Below are positions 8,995 to 16,950 of a stretch of DNA of 56,682 bases, in pieces (the first letter of the stretch is position 1; every line of letters starts with the position of its first letter). The notes under the pieces were generated by a model. That model saw only the letters and a list, made by a program, of their open reading frames with translations, did no database searches and was not told the DNA's origin. The stretch covers positions 1 through 56,682 of the forward strand of contig CAZIDN010000019.1 of NCBI GenBank assembly GCA_964537875.1, given 5' to 3'. A program made the position numbers and the translations under genes. The DNA comes from JAPKZH01 sp964537875 (lineage in GTDB: Bacteria; Acidobacteriota; Aminicenantia; Aminicenantales; UBA4085).

Positions 8995-10482
8995 TCATCT
9001 TCTCGTCAGCTTGATGCCGAAGACGACGATGCCCACGAGCAGGCCGACGAGCAGCAGCACCAGCAGGCTGATGCCCAGGACGTTCGTTTTTGACGCGACA
9101 TGGATGCGGACGATCTTGTCCTCGGACTCCACGTTTCGGTTGTCGGCGCTGCACTCGGTCTTGATTTTCGGTTCATAATCGCCGACCGCGACGTCCGCCG
9201 GCGGCAGGAACTTGATGGTGACGACGACTTCCTTGTTCTGTTCGAGGGAGGCGATCAGCTCCGGCTGGATCTCGGAGCGCCAGTTCAGGGGAAGGTCGCT
9301 GTAAACCCGGATGTTATTCAATTTGCGGGTTCCGGCGTTCTTAACCCGGACCTCCATGGTCACGTTTTCGCCGACCTTGATTTCGTGATAGAGGTTGACC
9401 GCCTGGACTTCGATCTTGCCCACGCCTCTCGGAACGAGCTCGAGCCGGACGCTCCCCGCTTTCATGGTATCGATGTCTTTGGTGTCGATTCGGGGTTTCT
9501 TTGTCATCAGATCCTGGAGCTTCGTGGACTGGTCCACATCAAGCGTCAGAGCTAGGAATTCAATGGGCTTGTCGATCACGACCTGCGCGTCCGCGTTTTT
9601 CGGGAGGTAGAGCTTGAGCGAAAGCTTCATGCTGGTGACACCCTCGGTGAACTTGATCTGCGAGAGCCGGGCCTGCGTCTGGGGATCGCTGAATTCGTAG
9701 TTGATCTGATGGGGGAGGTTGACCACCTCGAGCTTGAAGACATTGGCCTCGCCGCTGAATTTTTCAAGCGACAGGTCGTAGGTTGCCTGGCTTTCCAGGT
9801 CGGCTTCCTGCGAGAACTGGGCCGAATTCATGGTCACGATGTTGGCGCTCACGCCTTTTTGGAGATAGACCGACGTCGCCTCGTTCTTGCCCGAATAGAA
9901 AACGTTGATCTCGAGGTTTTCGACATCCTTGAGGAGCTGAAAAGTCACATCCTGCTGTGTTTCGAGCGGCAGAGAGGCCATGGTCTTCTCGTACGGGTCG
10001 GAGACGATCTTGCCCTCCGACTTCAGCGAGACCGAAACATCCTTGATCTCTTTCATGAAATCCAGCGGGAATAAGTCCTCGGCGCTGATTTTTAATTTGG
10101 CCAGCTCCTTGAGCTCTTTGGAGGAATAGCGGAGTGTGACCCGGACGAATTTTTTTCCGGCGGCGTCCTGGAACTTGACGGCGCTGGCCACCGAGATCCT
10201 CGCTTCGCTCCCCATGAAGTTGATCAGGGCCTGCTGATAATCGACCTGGGCTTGGAGATAGGCCGTCTGGACCCGAGCGAAGTCCTCTTCGGAGGTCAAG
10301 CCCTGCTCTTTGAGCTTGAGCGAGCGGTCGAAATCACCCTTGGTTTTTTCGGATTGAAGCTGGGCTTTTTTGAGCGTTAATAGCTTCATCGTTTGGGACT
10401 GGCCCTCCTGGGCGCCGGCGATATTATTCAGCGCCCAGAACAAAAGGATGAAGGCGATGATGATTGTCAGGAATTTCTTCAT
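8995..10482 (-). CDS. Exported NEW3/CARDB-like protein with TolC-adaptor-like hairpin and C-terminal anchor
   Basis: 495 residues. Signal peptide 1-24 (cleavage near AGA-Q). Residues about 31-93 form a predicted alpha-helical hairpin whose turn reads RSLKLKEQGLTS. R53, L57 and S64 have exactly the R-x3-L-x6-S spacing that AcrA/MacA-type periplasmic adaptors use to contact TolC. Then come beta-rich Ig/NEW3-like domains (about 95-465; the last has a VNLYHEIKVGENVTMEVRVKN-type pattern) and one C-terminal membrane helix (about 470-490) ending KLTRR. Its ATG overlaps the TolC stop as ATGA, and GGGAGG lies upstream; this fixes the start at 10482. Genes for TolC and ABC permeases flank it. Inferred role: a non-standard adaptor linking the ABC-2 exporter to TolC. 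The NEW3 assignment is moderate and the adaptor role is inference. Confidence 0.7.
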   Translation of the reverse strand: MKKFLTIIIAFILLFWALNNIAGAQEGQSQTMKLLTLKKAQLQSEKTKGDFDRSLKLKEQGLTSEEDFARVQTAYLQAQVDYQQALINFMGSEARISVASAVKFQDAAGKKFVRVTLRYSSKELKELAKLKISAEDLFPLDFMKEIKDVSVSLKSEGKIVSDPYEKTMASLPLETQQDVTFQLLKDVENLEINVFYSGKNEATSVYLQKGVSANIVTMNSAQFSQEADLESQATYDLSLEKFSGEANVFKLEVVNLPHQINYEFSDPQTQARLSQIKFTEGVTSMKLSLKLYLPKNADAQVVIDKPIEFLALTLDVDQSTKLQDLMTKKPRIDTKDIDTMKAGSVRLELVPRGVGKIEVQAVNLYHEIKVGENVTMEVRVKNAGTRKLNNIRVYSDLPLNWRSEIQPELIASLEQNKEVVVTIKFLPPADVAVGDYEPKIKTECSADNRNVESEDKIVRIHVASKTNVLGISLLVLLLVGLLVGIVVFGIKLTRR

Positions 10483-12047
10483 GATCTGACCTCCCATGCA
10501 TCTGATAATTTAATATTCTTCTTATCCAAGCTGGTTCCCATGGCTTTGTCAAGCTTGCCGAGAGAAAGGGTGTAATCGATGATGGCCCGCAGCTCAAACG
10601 TCCGCGCCTGGGCAAGGTCCCGCTGGTATTGGAGGACCCGAAAGTTATCGCTCATGCCGGCTTTCAGCTTGGACTCCTCCGCCGCCAATTTCTGCTCGGC
10701 GAGTTCGCGGGCGGCTTTGTAGGCGTCGACCCTTTCATAATTCGTCTGGACGGCCCGGACCGCCGAGCGGATCTCTAAGAAGGCCGCCTGCTCTGTGTAC
10801 TTCATGCGGGCCAGATCCTGCTCAAGCGCCGCCTTGGCCTGTGCCTGGGCCGCTCGGGAAAACATCGTGTTCAGCGGGACGTCAAGCGAGAGAGAGACCG
10901 ACCAATTATTATATCTTAAGCGGAGCGCGTCGCGCATGGCTATGGATGCTCCTCCCGGGATTGATCCGATGATCACGCCCGTTAGGGGATTGTCATCGAG
11001 ATAGAGGATTCGGTCTCCCGAGATTCCGGGGCTCCAATAGCTAGCGTTCAGGTTCAGCGCCGGAAGAGTTTGGTTCTTGGCGTAGGAAAAGTCGAGTTCC
11101 CTGTTCTTAACGGTGAGCTCGGAGGATTTCAGGTCTGGCCTGTTTTTCAGGGCCGTCGCCAGCGCTTCCTCGAAACTGATGTCCCTTTTTTCAAAAGGCG
11201 GTCGGTCGGCAGGCACGATCTCTTCAATGGTTTTTGTCGCCGGAAGGTTGATGAGGGTCCTCAAGTTATCTGCGTAATCCTTGACCTGCAGTTCTCCCTG
11301 GAGGATGTCCGCTTTGCGGGCCGCAACTTCGGCCTGGGCGCTCAGAATTTCTTTGGGAGCCAGGGTTCCAATGTTCACTTCCTTGCGGGTTTTGTCTAAA
11401 AGGTCCTCGGCCAGCTTCAAGGATTGCTTTCTGACATTCTGCGATTCGATGGCGTAGACAAACTCCCAATAGGCTTGCTCCACCGAAAAAACGGTTTCGA
11501 GGAGAGCATACTTTAGGTCGCTCTCCGTGATGTCGCGGTTATTTCGGGCGACAAGAATCTCCTTCCGGCTCGTCGCCAACCCGAAATCCTTGAGCAGGGG
11601 CTGGCTGAATGAGAAACTCAACGTGCTGCCGTAGCGGGGATTGATCGTCTGGAACCGGGCGTTCGTCTGGTTCTTGTAGGCGCCCAGGGAGATAGAAAAC
11701 GTGCCGCCAAAAGGAATCGTTTGCTGGAGGGCGGCCGAATAATTCATATAGGAAGACGTCACCTCACCGGCCGCGTCGATCCAGGAGTACGATGCCGAAT
11801 TCTGGTTCTGCTTCCCGAAATCGAGGGAGAGGCCGGGCAGGAATTTTTCCTGGGCTCTGGATACGGCCAGGTCGGCCAGCTCGGAGCTGTAGACCTGGAC
11901 GGCCAAACCCAGATTGTGTTTGACCGCATGGACAATGCATTCCTCCAGGCTCAGTTTTGCTTGTTTGTCCTGCTGCGGTCGGGCCGGCAGGGCCAAAGTT
12001 AGGCCCATGAAAATGAAACCGAGAAATTTCTTTCTTGTAATTTTCAT
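10479..12047 (-). CDS. TolC-family outer-membrane efflux protein
   Basis: 522-residue outer-membrane channel protein. It has a signal peptide (MKITRKKFLGFIFMGLTLAL), then two repeats of the outer-membrane efflux fold with long coiled-coil helices (for example about 190-260 and 410-470) and beta segments such as YSAALQQTIPFGG and LSFSFSQPLLKDFG. I chose the ATG at 12047 because GGAGA lies seven bases upstream; an in-frame ATG at 12065 has no such site. It is the first gene of the minus-strand operon and overlaps the adaptor-like gene by four bases. A near-perfect sigma-54 promoter lies 67-83 bases upstream. It should form the trimeric exit duct for the transporter encoded downstream. Confidence 0.92.
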   Translation of the reverse strand: MKITRKKFLGFIFMGLTLALPARPQQDKQAKLSLEECIVHAVKHNLGLAVQVYSSELADLAVSRAQEKFLPGLSLDFGKQNQNSASYSWIDAAGEVTSSYMNYSAALQQTIPFGGTFSISLGAYKNQTNARFQTINPRYGSTLSFSFSQPLLKDFGLATSRKEILVARNNRDITESDLKYALLETVFSVEQAYWEFVYAIESQNVRKQSLKLAEDLLDKTRKEVNIGTLAPKEILSAQAEVAARKADILQGELQVKDYADNLRTLINLPATKTIEEIVPADRPPFEKRDISFEEALATALKNRPDLKSSELTVKNRELDFSYAKNQTLPALNLNASYWSPGISGDRILYLDDNPLTGVIIGSIPGGASIAMRDALRLRYNNWSVSLSLDVPLNTMFSRAAQAQAKAALEQDLARMKYTEQAAFLEIRSAVRAVQTNYERVDAYKAARELAEQKLAAEESKLKAGMSDNFRVLQYQRDLAQARTFELRAIIDYTLSLGKLDKAMGTSLDKKNIKLSDAWEVRS

Positions 12048-12113
12048 ACGCTGTCTCCGCTTCATCGAAAGATCTTTGATTAGTCCGCACCGCGGTTTAT
12101 CAGGGTCGTATGG

Positions 12114-12130
12114 AGCAATATTCGTGCCAG
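12114..12130 (-). promoter_or_regulatory. Sigma-54 (-24/-12) promoter for the TolC operon
   Basis: Read on the minus strand: CTGGCACGAATATTGCT. This matches the consensus YTGGCACGNNNNTTGCW at every fixed position, with GG and GC ten bases apart. Transcription would begin near 12102, giving a leader of about 55 bases before the TolC ATG at 12047. Confidence 0.85.
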
Positions 12131-12191
12131 GCGTTGAAAGTGAAGGTTCCGGAAGAAGCTCCGGCAGGAAAATGGGCGTTGGCCAGAAAAT

Positions 12192-12231
12192 CAGGCAAAA
12201 AATTACCCGAAGATGGGTAAAGCTTTACCTG
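12192..12231. promoter_or_regulatory. Tandem palindromes, candidate activator (enhancer) sites
   Basis: CAGGCAAAAAATTACCC (12192-12208) and GGGTAAAGCTTTACCTG (12215-12231) are the same 17-base motif in opposite orientation; the second contains the perfect palindrome GGTAAAGCTTTACC. Centres are 23 bases apart, about two helical turns. They lie about 80-100 bases upstream of the minus-strand sigma-54 promoter and about 210-235 bases upstream of the plus-strand one, where NtrC-type activators usually bind. The cognate protein is probably the activator encoded at 16951-18351. Confidence 0.6.
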
Positions 12232-12426
12232 AGAATGGCCGGTCAAGGCGAAGATTCATGGGATTGACAAATCATTGATCATGGCCAAAGGGGCAATCCG
12301 CGGACTGCGAAAATCACCTTATCCCTCCTAAACAAGGGGTTGTAGGGGGATATAAAGTCTTGTGGCCATGGTCTTTAGATTTGAGATTATGGGAAGACCG
12401 CACTCCATAAATTCGTGGATTTGATG

Positions 12427-12443
12427 TTGGTATAAAACTTGCT
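12427..12443 (+). promoter_or_regulatory. Sigma-54 (-24/-12) promoter for the plus-strand permease operon
   Basis: TTGGTATAAAACTTGCT keeps the essential GG and GC with the correct ten-base gap and the TTGCT -12 box, but has TATA where CACG is usual. Transcription would begin near 12454, about 45 bases before the ATG at 12499. Confidence 0.65.
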
Positions 12444-12498
12444 GAACATCAAATGGGCCGGAACGGCGGCTCCGCCTATTTCTTCAGGAGGTCCGGAG

Positions 12499-14106
12499 AT
12501 GGTTTTCCAAATCGCCAAGAAAGATTTCTTGAATAACCTCCTCTCGGCCAGGTTTGTCATAGGATTTATTCTCTGCCTCGTTCTCATCCCCTTTAGCATT
12601 TTGATCAATATCAATGACTTCCGAGACCAGACGAATCAATACCGGCTCGACCGGGCCGCTGCGGACAAGAATATCAAAGAAGTGCGTGTCTATTCCGCTT
12701 TGCGGCCGGAGATTGTCCTCCCGCCCGAGCCGCTGACCGTTTTTAGCATGGGTATCCGCGGCCAGGTGGGTAACCGTGTGAAGATCCGGCTCGGGGAAAA
12801 GCCCATGCTCGCGGAGGGGAAGGTTGCAGCCAGAGACAATCCTTTTTTGGCGTCGTTTTTTTCCGTTGATTTCGTCCAAATCGCGGCCATCATCTTTTCC
12901 CTTTTGGCTCTGCTCTTCAGCTACGATATCTTTACTCGGGAGAAGGAAGACGGGACTTTAAGACTGCAGATGTCCAACTCTGTCGGCCGCTCTCAGTTCC
13001 TGGCTGGGAAAGTCCTCGGCATCTTGGTCACGCTTCTTCCGGTCCTCGTCTTTTCCTTCCTCCTGAGCGCAGTCCTCATCCTGCTCTCCAAGAACGTCTC
13101 TTTTTCGGCCGTCGAGTGGAGGCGGATCGGCCTGCTCTTCGCCGTCAGCCTTCTCTATCTTGCCGTGTTCATTTTCATCGGCCTCTTCATTTCCGCCAGG
13201 TCAAAGACCTCGGTGACCAGCCTGGTCCTTTGCCTTTTTCTCTGGGTCTTTTTCGTCTTCATCGTCCCTAACCTCTCAGCCTATTTTGCCGAGAGCTTTG
13301 TCCGTGTCCAGTCCCGAGATAACCTGAACCGAGTGCTCGAAGACCTGGATAAGGAATTTGGCAGGGCAAAAAGCGACCGTTACAAAGCGCAGTCCATTCC
13401 CGAGACATATAATCTTTGGCGGAGCTCGAGCGGCGTTGACGGCTATGAGGAAACTTACGGGAATTCGCGGACGGAATTCGAAGCGCAACGCCGTCGATCC
13501 GCGATCTCGGAGCCGCTGCGGATCGAGTACGCCGACAAAAAATGGGCCCATCAGGAGGCTTATCTAGAGAGTCTGGCCCATCAAGCCCGCGTCGCCGAAG
13601 GGCTTTCCGCCATCTCGCCGGCCGGAGTCTTCCGGATCATCGCTGCGGCTATCTGCGTGACAGATATACGATCCCATGAAAACGAGATGGACCGAATCCG
13701 TCAATACCGGGAGGCGTTTATTCGCTACCTGCAAAACAAAAATATTTTTGCTTCGTTCCGCTATATCACCCCGGCGTCTCCCGAAACGTTCCTGACGGAA
13801 GACCAGCTCATCGAAAAAAGAACCGGGGGTGAGTTTAAGACCGTCCGGGCTTTTGAGGCCTGGGCCGCCCAGCAGAAAGACGTCCGGGCCCTTGTGCTGA
13901 AGCTAACCAAGAACAAGATCCCGGGCGATGAGCCGTCAGATTTTCCTTATTTGGATGTCTCCGACAGGCCTGGGTTTCAGGAGCGGCCGAAATCCATTTT
14001 TTCGGGCCTGGAGAACTCGATCCTGAACATCGCCCTGCTGGTCATCGAGAGCATCCTCCTCTTCTATATTGGCTATGTCGCGTTCATTCGGTATGACGTG
14101 AGGTAA
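12499..14106 (+). CDS. ABC-2 family permease (paralogue 6 of 7)
   Basis: 535 residues from the ATG at 12499, chosen because AGGAGG lies seven bases upstream; the frame is open 60 bases further but without a ribosome-binding site. Family signatures are LPPEPLTVFSMG in the first outside segment, coupling motif EKEDGTLRLQMSNS, a very large charged outside domain (about 250 residues) with ISPAGVF, a final helix and the tail IRYDVR. It opens the plus-strand run opposite the TolC operon, and a second permease follows after three bases. No ATPase gene accompanies this pair, so they must borrow the ATPase from the minus-strand operon or from elsewhere. Confidence 0.87.
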   Translation: MVFQIAKKDFLNNLLSARFVIGFILCLVLIPFSILININDFRDQTNQYRLDRAAADKNIKEVRVYSALRPEIVLPPEPLTVFSMGIRGQVGNRVKIRLGEKPMLAEGKVAARDNPFLASFFSVDFVQIAAIIFSLLALLFSYDIFTREKEDGTLRLQMSNSVGRSQFLAGKVLGILVTLLPVLVFSFLLSAVLILLSKNVSFSAVEWRRIGLLFAVSLLYLAVFIFIGLFISARSKTSVTSLVLCLFLWVFFVFIVPNLSAYFAESFVRVQSRDNLNRVLEDLDKEFGRAKSDRYKAQSIPETYNLWRSSSGVDGYEETYGNSRTEFEAQRRRSAISEPLRIEYADKKWAHQEAYLESLAHQARVAEGLSAISPAGVFRIIAAAICVTDIRSHENEMDRIRQYREAFIRYLQNKNIFASFRYITPASPETFLTEDQLIEKRTGGEFKTVRAFEAWAAQQKDVRALVLKLTKNKIPGDEPSDFPYLDVSDRPGFQERPKSIFSGLENSILNIALLVIESILLFYIGYVAFIRYDVR

Positions 14107-14109
14107 GAC

Positions 14110-15507
14110 ATGCTGCGGACAATTTTGAAGCAGGAGATCCTGCATAATCTCTACAGCTTGCGTTTTCAGGTTTCGCTGGCCCTCGTCCTATGTGTTTTTG
14201 TGGTTGGTTCGTTCTCCTTCGTCAAAAGCCATGACGCCGGTCTCAAAAAATACCAGGAGGTCCAGGCGCATTTCCTAGAGGAGATGAGAGCCGAGGCTAA
14301 AGCCAGTGCCACGGAGTTGGCGGTGAACCAAAAAACATACACCCTGAGGCCAAGGGATAACGCATTCGTCTATGACGGAAAGGAAAAATACCTGCCCAAC
14401 GCCATCGTCTTTAGCGCCTGGAACGTTTTTTCCTTCTTGAACAAGAGCGGCAGCACGAATCCTTTCCTCAATGCCTTCGATGAGCTGAACTGGTCGTTTA
14501 TCGTGGCTTTGATCCTCAGCTTTATCGCTCTGCTTTTGACCTTCGATGCCGTCTCCGGGGAAAAAGAATCGAAAACGTTGGCTTTAGCTCTCTCCAATTC
14601 CGTCTCAAGGGGAGCTCTCCTGTTCGGCAAGTATATTAGCGCCATCCTGACGTTTCTGGCGATGGTCCTGCCCGGCATCGTCCTGAGCATCCTCGTCGTC
14701 CTTCTTTCCGGTCGGATCTCCCTGGGACCCGCGTTCATCTTGGAAACCATCGGATTCTTGCTTGTGGCGATCCTTATGGCCGCGGTCCTGGCTGCGTTCG
14801 GCCTTCTTTGCTCGGTCGTAGCCCGAAATTCCAACATCAGCCTGCTTCTTGCCCTGGCCTTCTGGATCCTGTTCGTCGTTGTTATTCCCAATTCCAGCAC
14901 GTTCATCGCCAAAACCTTTTTTCCCATCGAGAAGACCGAGGCGATCCAGAAAAAGGTCATGGCGGCCTTTGACGACCTTAACAAGAGTGCTCCTCCGGGA
15001 AGCTGGATGATGAATTCCGGGAATCCTTTTTTGCCCCAACATGAACTGCGGGCGAACCTTCAGAGGAAGCACCTCGAGGCTGAAAAGGGCATCCGGGATG
15101 CTTATTATCAAAGCCTGTTCAGGCAATTCGAAAAGACGCGGCTGTTGACTGCGGTCTCTCCCGTGCCCCTTTTCCAGTGCTTGACGGAAGCCGTCATCGG
15201 CGGCGGCTACCCGCGCGTTCGGAAGGTCTGGGACGACTTCCATGTCTACCAAGGCCAGTTTCTGGCCTTTTTTAAGAATCTCGACGCTCAAGATCCCACG
15301 AGTCCCCATTGGTATAATCCTAACGAGAATGTCTCCACCACCAGAAAACCCGTGGCCTTTGAAACGGTTCCTCAGTTCGTGGAGAAGCCGATGACCTTCA
15401 CCGAAAGGGTCAGGCCGGTATTGGTCTTCTTTGTCATCAACATCCTCTATGCCTGCCTGATTTTCTTCCTGAGCTTCGTTCTCTTCGTCCGCTACGACGT
15501 CAGGTAG
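14110..15507 (+). CDS. ABC-2 family permease (paralogue 7 of 7)
   Basis: 465 residues with the family plan: N-terminal helix, outside segment, coupling motif EKESKTLALALSNS, four central helices ending in VVVIPN, an outside domain with VSPVPLF and GGG, a final helix and the tail VRYDVR. The ATG follows the stop of permease 6 by three bases and GAGG within the end of that gene serves as ribosome-binding site, so the two are translationally coupled and probably heterodimerise. A palindromic repeat (15519-15607) and then the histidine kinase gene follow, so this permease pair may share a transcript with its regulators. Confidence 0.87.
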   Translation: MLRTILKQEILHNLYSLRFQVSLALVLCVFVVGSFSFVKSHDAGLKKYQEVQAHFLEEMRAEAKASATELAVNQKTYTLRPRDNAFVYDGKEKYLPNAIVFSAWNVFSFLNKSGSTNPFLNAFDELNWSFIVALILSFIALLLTFDAVSGEKESKTLALALSNSVSRGALLFGKYISAILTFLAMVLPGIVLSILVVLLSGRISLGPAFILETIGFLLVAILMAAVLAAFGLLCSVVARNSNISLLLALAFWILFVVVIPNSSTFIAKTFFPIEKTEAIQKKVMAAFDDLNKSAPPGSWMMNSGNPFLPQHELRANLQRKHLEAEKGIRDAYYQSLFRQFEKTRLLTAVSPVPLFQCLTEAVIGGGYPRVRKVWDDFHVYQGQFLAFFKNLDAQDPTSPHWYNPNENVSTTRKPVAFETVPQFVEKPMTFTERVRPVLVFFVINILYACLIFFLSFVLFVRYDVR

Positions 15508-15518
15508 AGAATTTGAAA

Positions 15519-15607
15519 GAATTCGGTGACACACACCGATTTCTTCCGATTTCTCCCGGATGGGGGGCTTGATGGATCCGCTGAATTCGGTGTGTGTCAC
15601 CGAATTC
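15519..15607. repeat. Large inverted repeat, family B
   Basis: Two 25-base palindromes (15519-15543 and 15583-15607) face each other across 39 bases. Each arm has the form GAATTCGGTG-ACA-CACACCGAATTC, split here for length, and the arms are complementary with one mismatch. It lies between permease 7 and the histidine kinase. The GACACAC core recalls the smaller palindrome at 40392-40416. It looks like a non-coding mobile or REP-type element; no transposase is present in the window. Confidence 0.7.
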
Positions 15608-15608
15608 T

Positions 15609-15616
15609 GGTATAAT
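15609..15616 (+). promoter_or_regulatory. Extended -10 promoter for the histidine kinase gene
   Basis: TGGTATAAT: a perfect TATAAT (15611-15616) with the extended-minus-ten TG. No good -35 box exists at the usual distance, which would fall inside the repeat arm just upstream. It would allow regulator expression independent of the sigma-54 promoter at 12427. Confidence 0.5.
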
Positions 15617-15642
15617 GGACATCGAGATTTTCCCCAAAAGAA

Positions 15643-16935
15643 ATGCCAAGGGGGAAACGAAAGATAGGCCGGGCCGCAGCCATGAATAACATGAATAAAA
15701 TGATCCGGGCCCTCAAAAAAAGGCTGGGAAAAAGAAAAAAATCCGACGTCTATCCTCTCCGTATTTTCAAGGAGTTTGAGGACAGTCTCAACCTCATCGA
15801 GGATTTCGACCACATCGCCGGCAATTTCCTGGGCAAAATCAAGGAGGTTTGCCCGGTCCAAAGGGAGATCCTTTTCATCTATGACTCGGACACCGGTAAA
15901 TTCAAGCCCTCAGCGTCTTCCGGCATCGAGGATCGTCAAAAAGAACAGATATCATTTTCACGAGCTTCACGCCTGGTCAAATGGCTCAAAGTCAACCAGA
16001 CTTTTCTCGATATTCCGCAGCGGGCCGGTGTTTTGGAATATCTTACCCAGAAGGAAACGGAAATGCTCAAAGCTCTTGGCATCGAGGTCTGTTTTCCGCT
16101 GATGTCCATGAACCGGCTTATCGGCATCCTGCTTGTCGGCACCAAGGAAAGCGGAGAGCCTTTTTCGCGGCAGGAAATCTCGTTTATTTCAAGCTTCCTT
16201 CCCCAGACAGGAATCGCCCTCGAAAATGCCCTCCTTTTTAAAGAACATCGGGAGCGGTTCCGGCGGATGTCCAGGGCGGATAAACTGGCGACTATCGGGG
16301 AGCTCGCCGCCGGCGCCGCCCATGAGATCCGCAATCCTCTGACGGCCATCAAATCGTCCCTCCAATATCTGGAAGCCAAAGGCGGCGATCCGACATCACG
16401 GAAACTCTTGGCCTCCGCCCTCCAGGAGACGGGCCGAATCGAGGAAATCGTCTCGGCGCTCCTCTCGTTTTCCCGGCCTTCGGAAATTCGCAAGGTCAGG
16501 CACGACCTCCGAGAGACGCTCGAAGAAAGCCTGGAGCTCATCTCGTTCCAGGCCAAAACCCAGAACGTCAATATTATTAAAGATTTTTGGCCTTCCCCGT
16601 TGTCCGTGCAGGGAGACAGATCTCAACTCAAACAGCTCTTTCTCAACATCTTCCTCAATTCCATCCAGGCTATGCCGTCCGGCGGCGAGATGAAAGTGGA
16701 GGCGCTCCTCAAAGACGGCCGGAAAGCCGTGGTCGCCGTTTCCGACACGGGCGTGGGGATCCCCGAAGAGAACTTGGACCGGATCTTTGATCCATTTTTC
16801 ACGACGAAAAAAGGCGGCACAGGCCTCGGCCTTTCGATCTGCTACAATATCGCTAAATCCCATCAGGGCGAAATCGAAGTGAAAAGCAGGGTGGGGCAGG
16901 GGACGATAACCCTGATTAGCCTTCCCTCGCTTTAA
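15643..16935 (+). CDS. GAF-domain sensor histidine kinase
   Basis: 430 residues, with no obvious membrane helix, so probably a cytoplasmic sensor. A GAF-like domain covers about 45-200, ending in the helix that leads into the dimerisation domain. The phospho-accepting histidine is H227 in AAHEIRNPL. The ATPase domain shows the N-box NIFLNSIQAM, G1 DTGVGIP, F-box FDPFFTT and G2 GTGLGLSI. An NtrC-type response regulator starts 15 bases after its stop, so the two form a two-component pair. The start is uncertain: ATGs at 15643, 15682 and 15691 are all without a good ribosome-binding site. The stimulus is not known. Position between the permeases and a sigma-54 activator suggests it controls the exporter. 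Confidence 0.9.
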   Translation: MPRGKRKIGRAAAMNNMNKMIRALKKRLGKRKKSDVYPLRIFKEFEDSLNLIEDFDHIAGNFLGKIKEVCPVQREILFIYDSDTGKFKPSASSGIEDRQKEQISFSRASRLVKWLKVNQTFLDIPQRAGVLEYLTQKETEMLKALGIEVCFPLMSMNRLIGILLVGTKESGEPFSRQEISFISSFLPQTGIALENALLFKEHRERFRRMSRADKLATIGELAAGAAHEIRNPLTAIKSSLQYLEAKGGDPTSRKLLASALQETGRIEEIVSALLSFSRPSEIRKVRHDLRETLEESLELISFQAKTQNVNIIKDFWPSPLSVQGDRSQLKQLFLNIFLNSIQAMPSGGEMKVEALLKDGRKAVVAVSDTGVGIPEENLDRIFDPFFTTKKGGTGLGLSICYNIAKSHQGEIEVKSRVGQGTITLISLPSL

Positions 16936-16950
16936 GGATGAAGATCAGCC

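Larger units (their letters stand above)
12048..12498. other. 451-base divergent control region of the export locus
   Basis: No gene is visible here. The region separates the TolC operon (minus) from the permease 6 gene (plus). It holds a minus-strand sigma-54 promoter (12114-12130), a tandem pair of 17-base palindromes (12192-12231) and a plus-strand sigma-54 promoter (12427-12443). The remaining sequence, including a TTGACA at 12264 without a matching -10, shows nothing I can support. Confidence 0.7.

Noticed and set aside
12264..12269. TTGACA as a -35 box
   Set aside because: No acceptable -10 lies 16-18 bases downstream, and sigma-54 promoters explain both divergent operons.
14605..15861. 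418-codon open frame on the minus strand
   Set aside because: It runs antisense to permease 7 and across the family B repeat into the kinase gene; the protein is low-complexity with no recognisable domain, and the plus-strand genes are clear.
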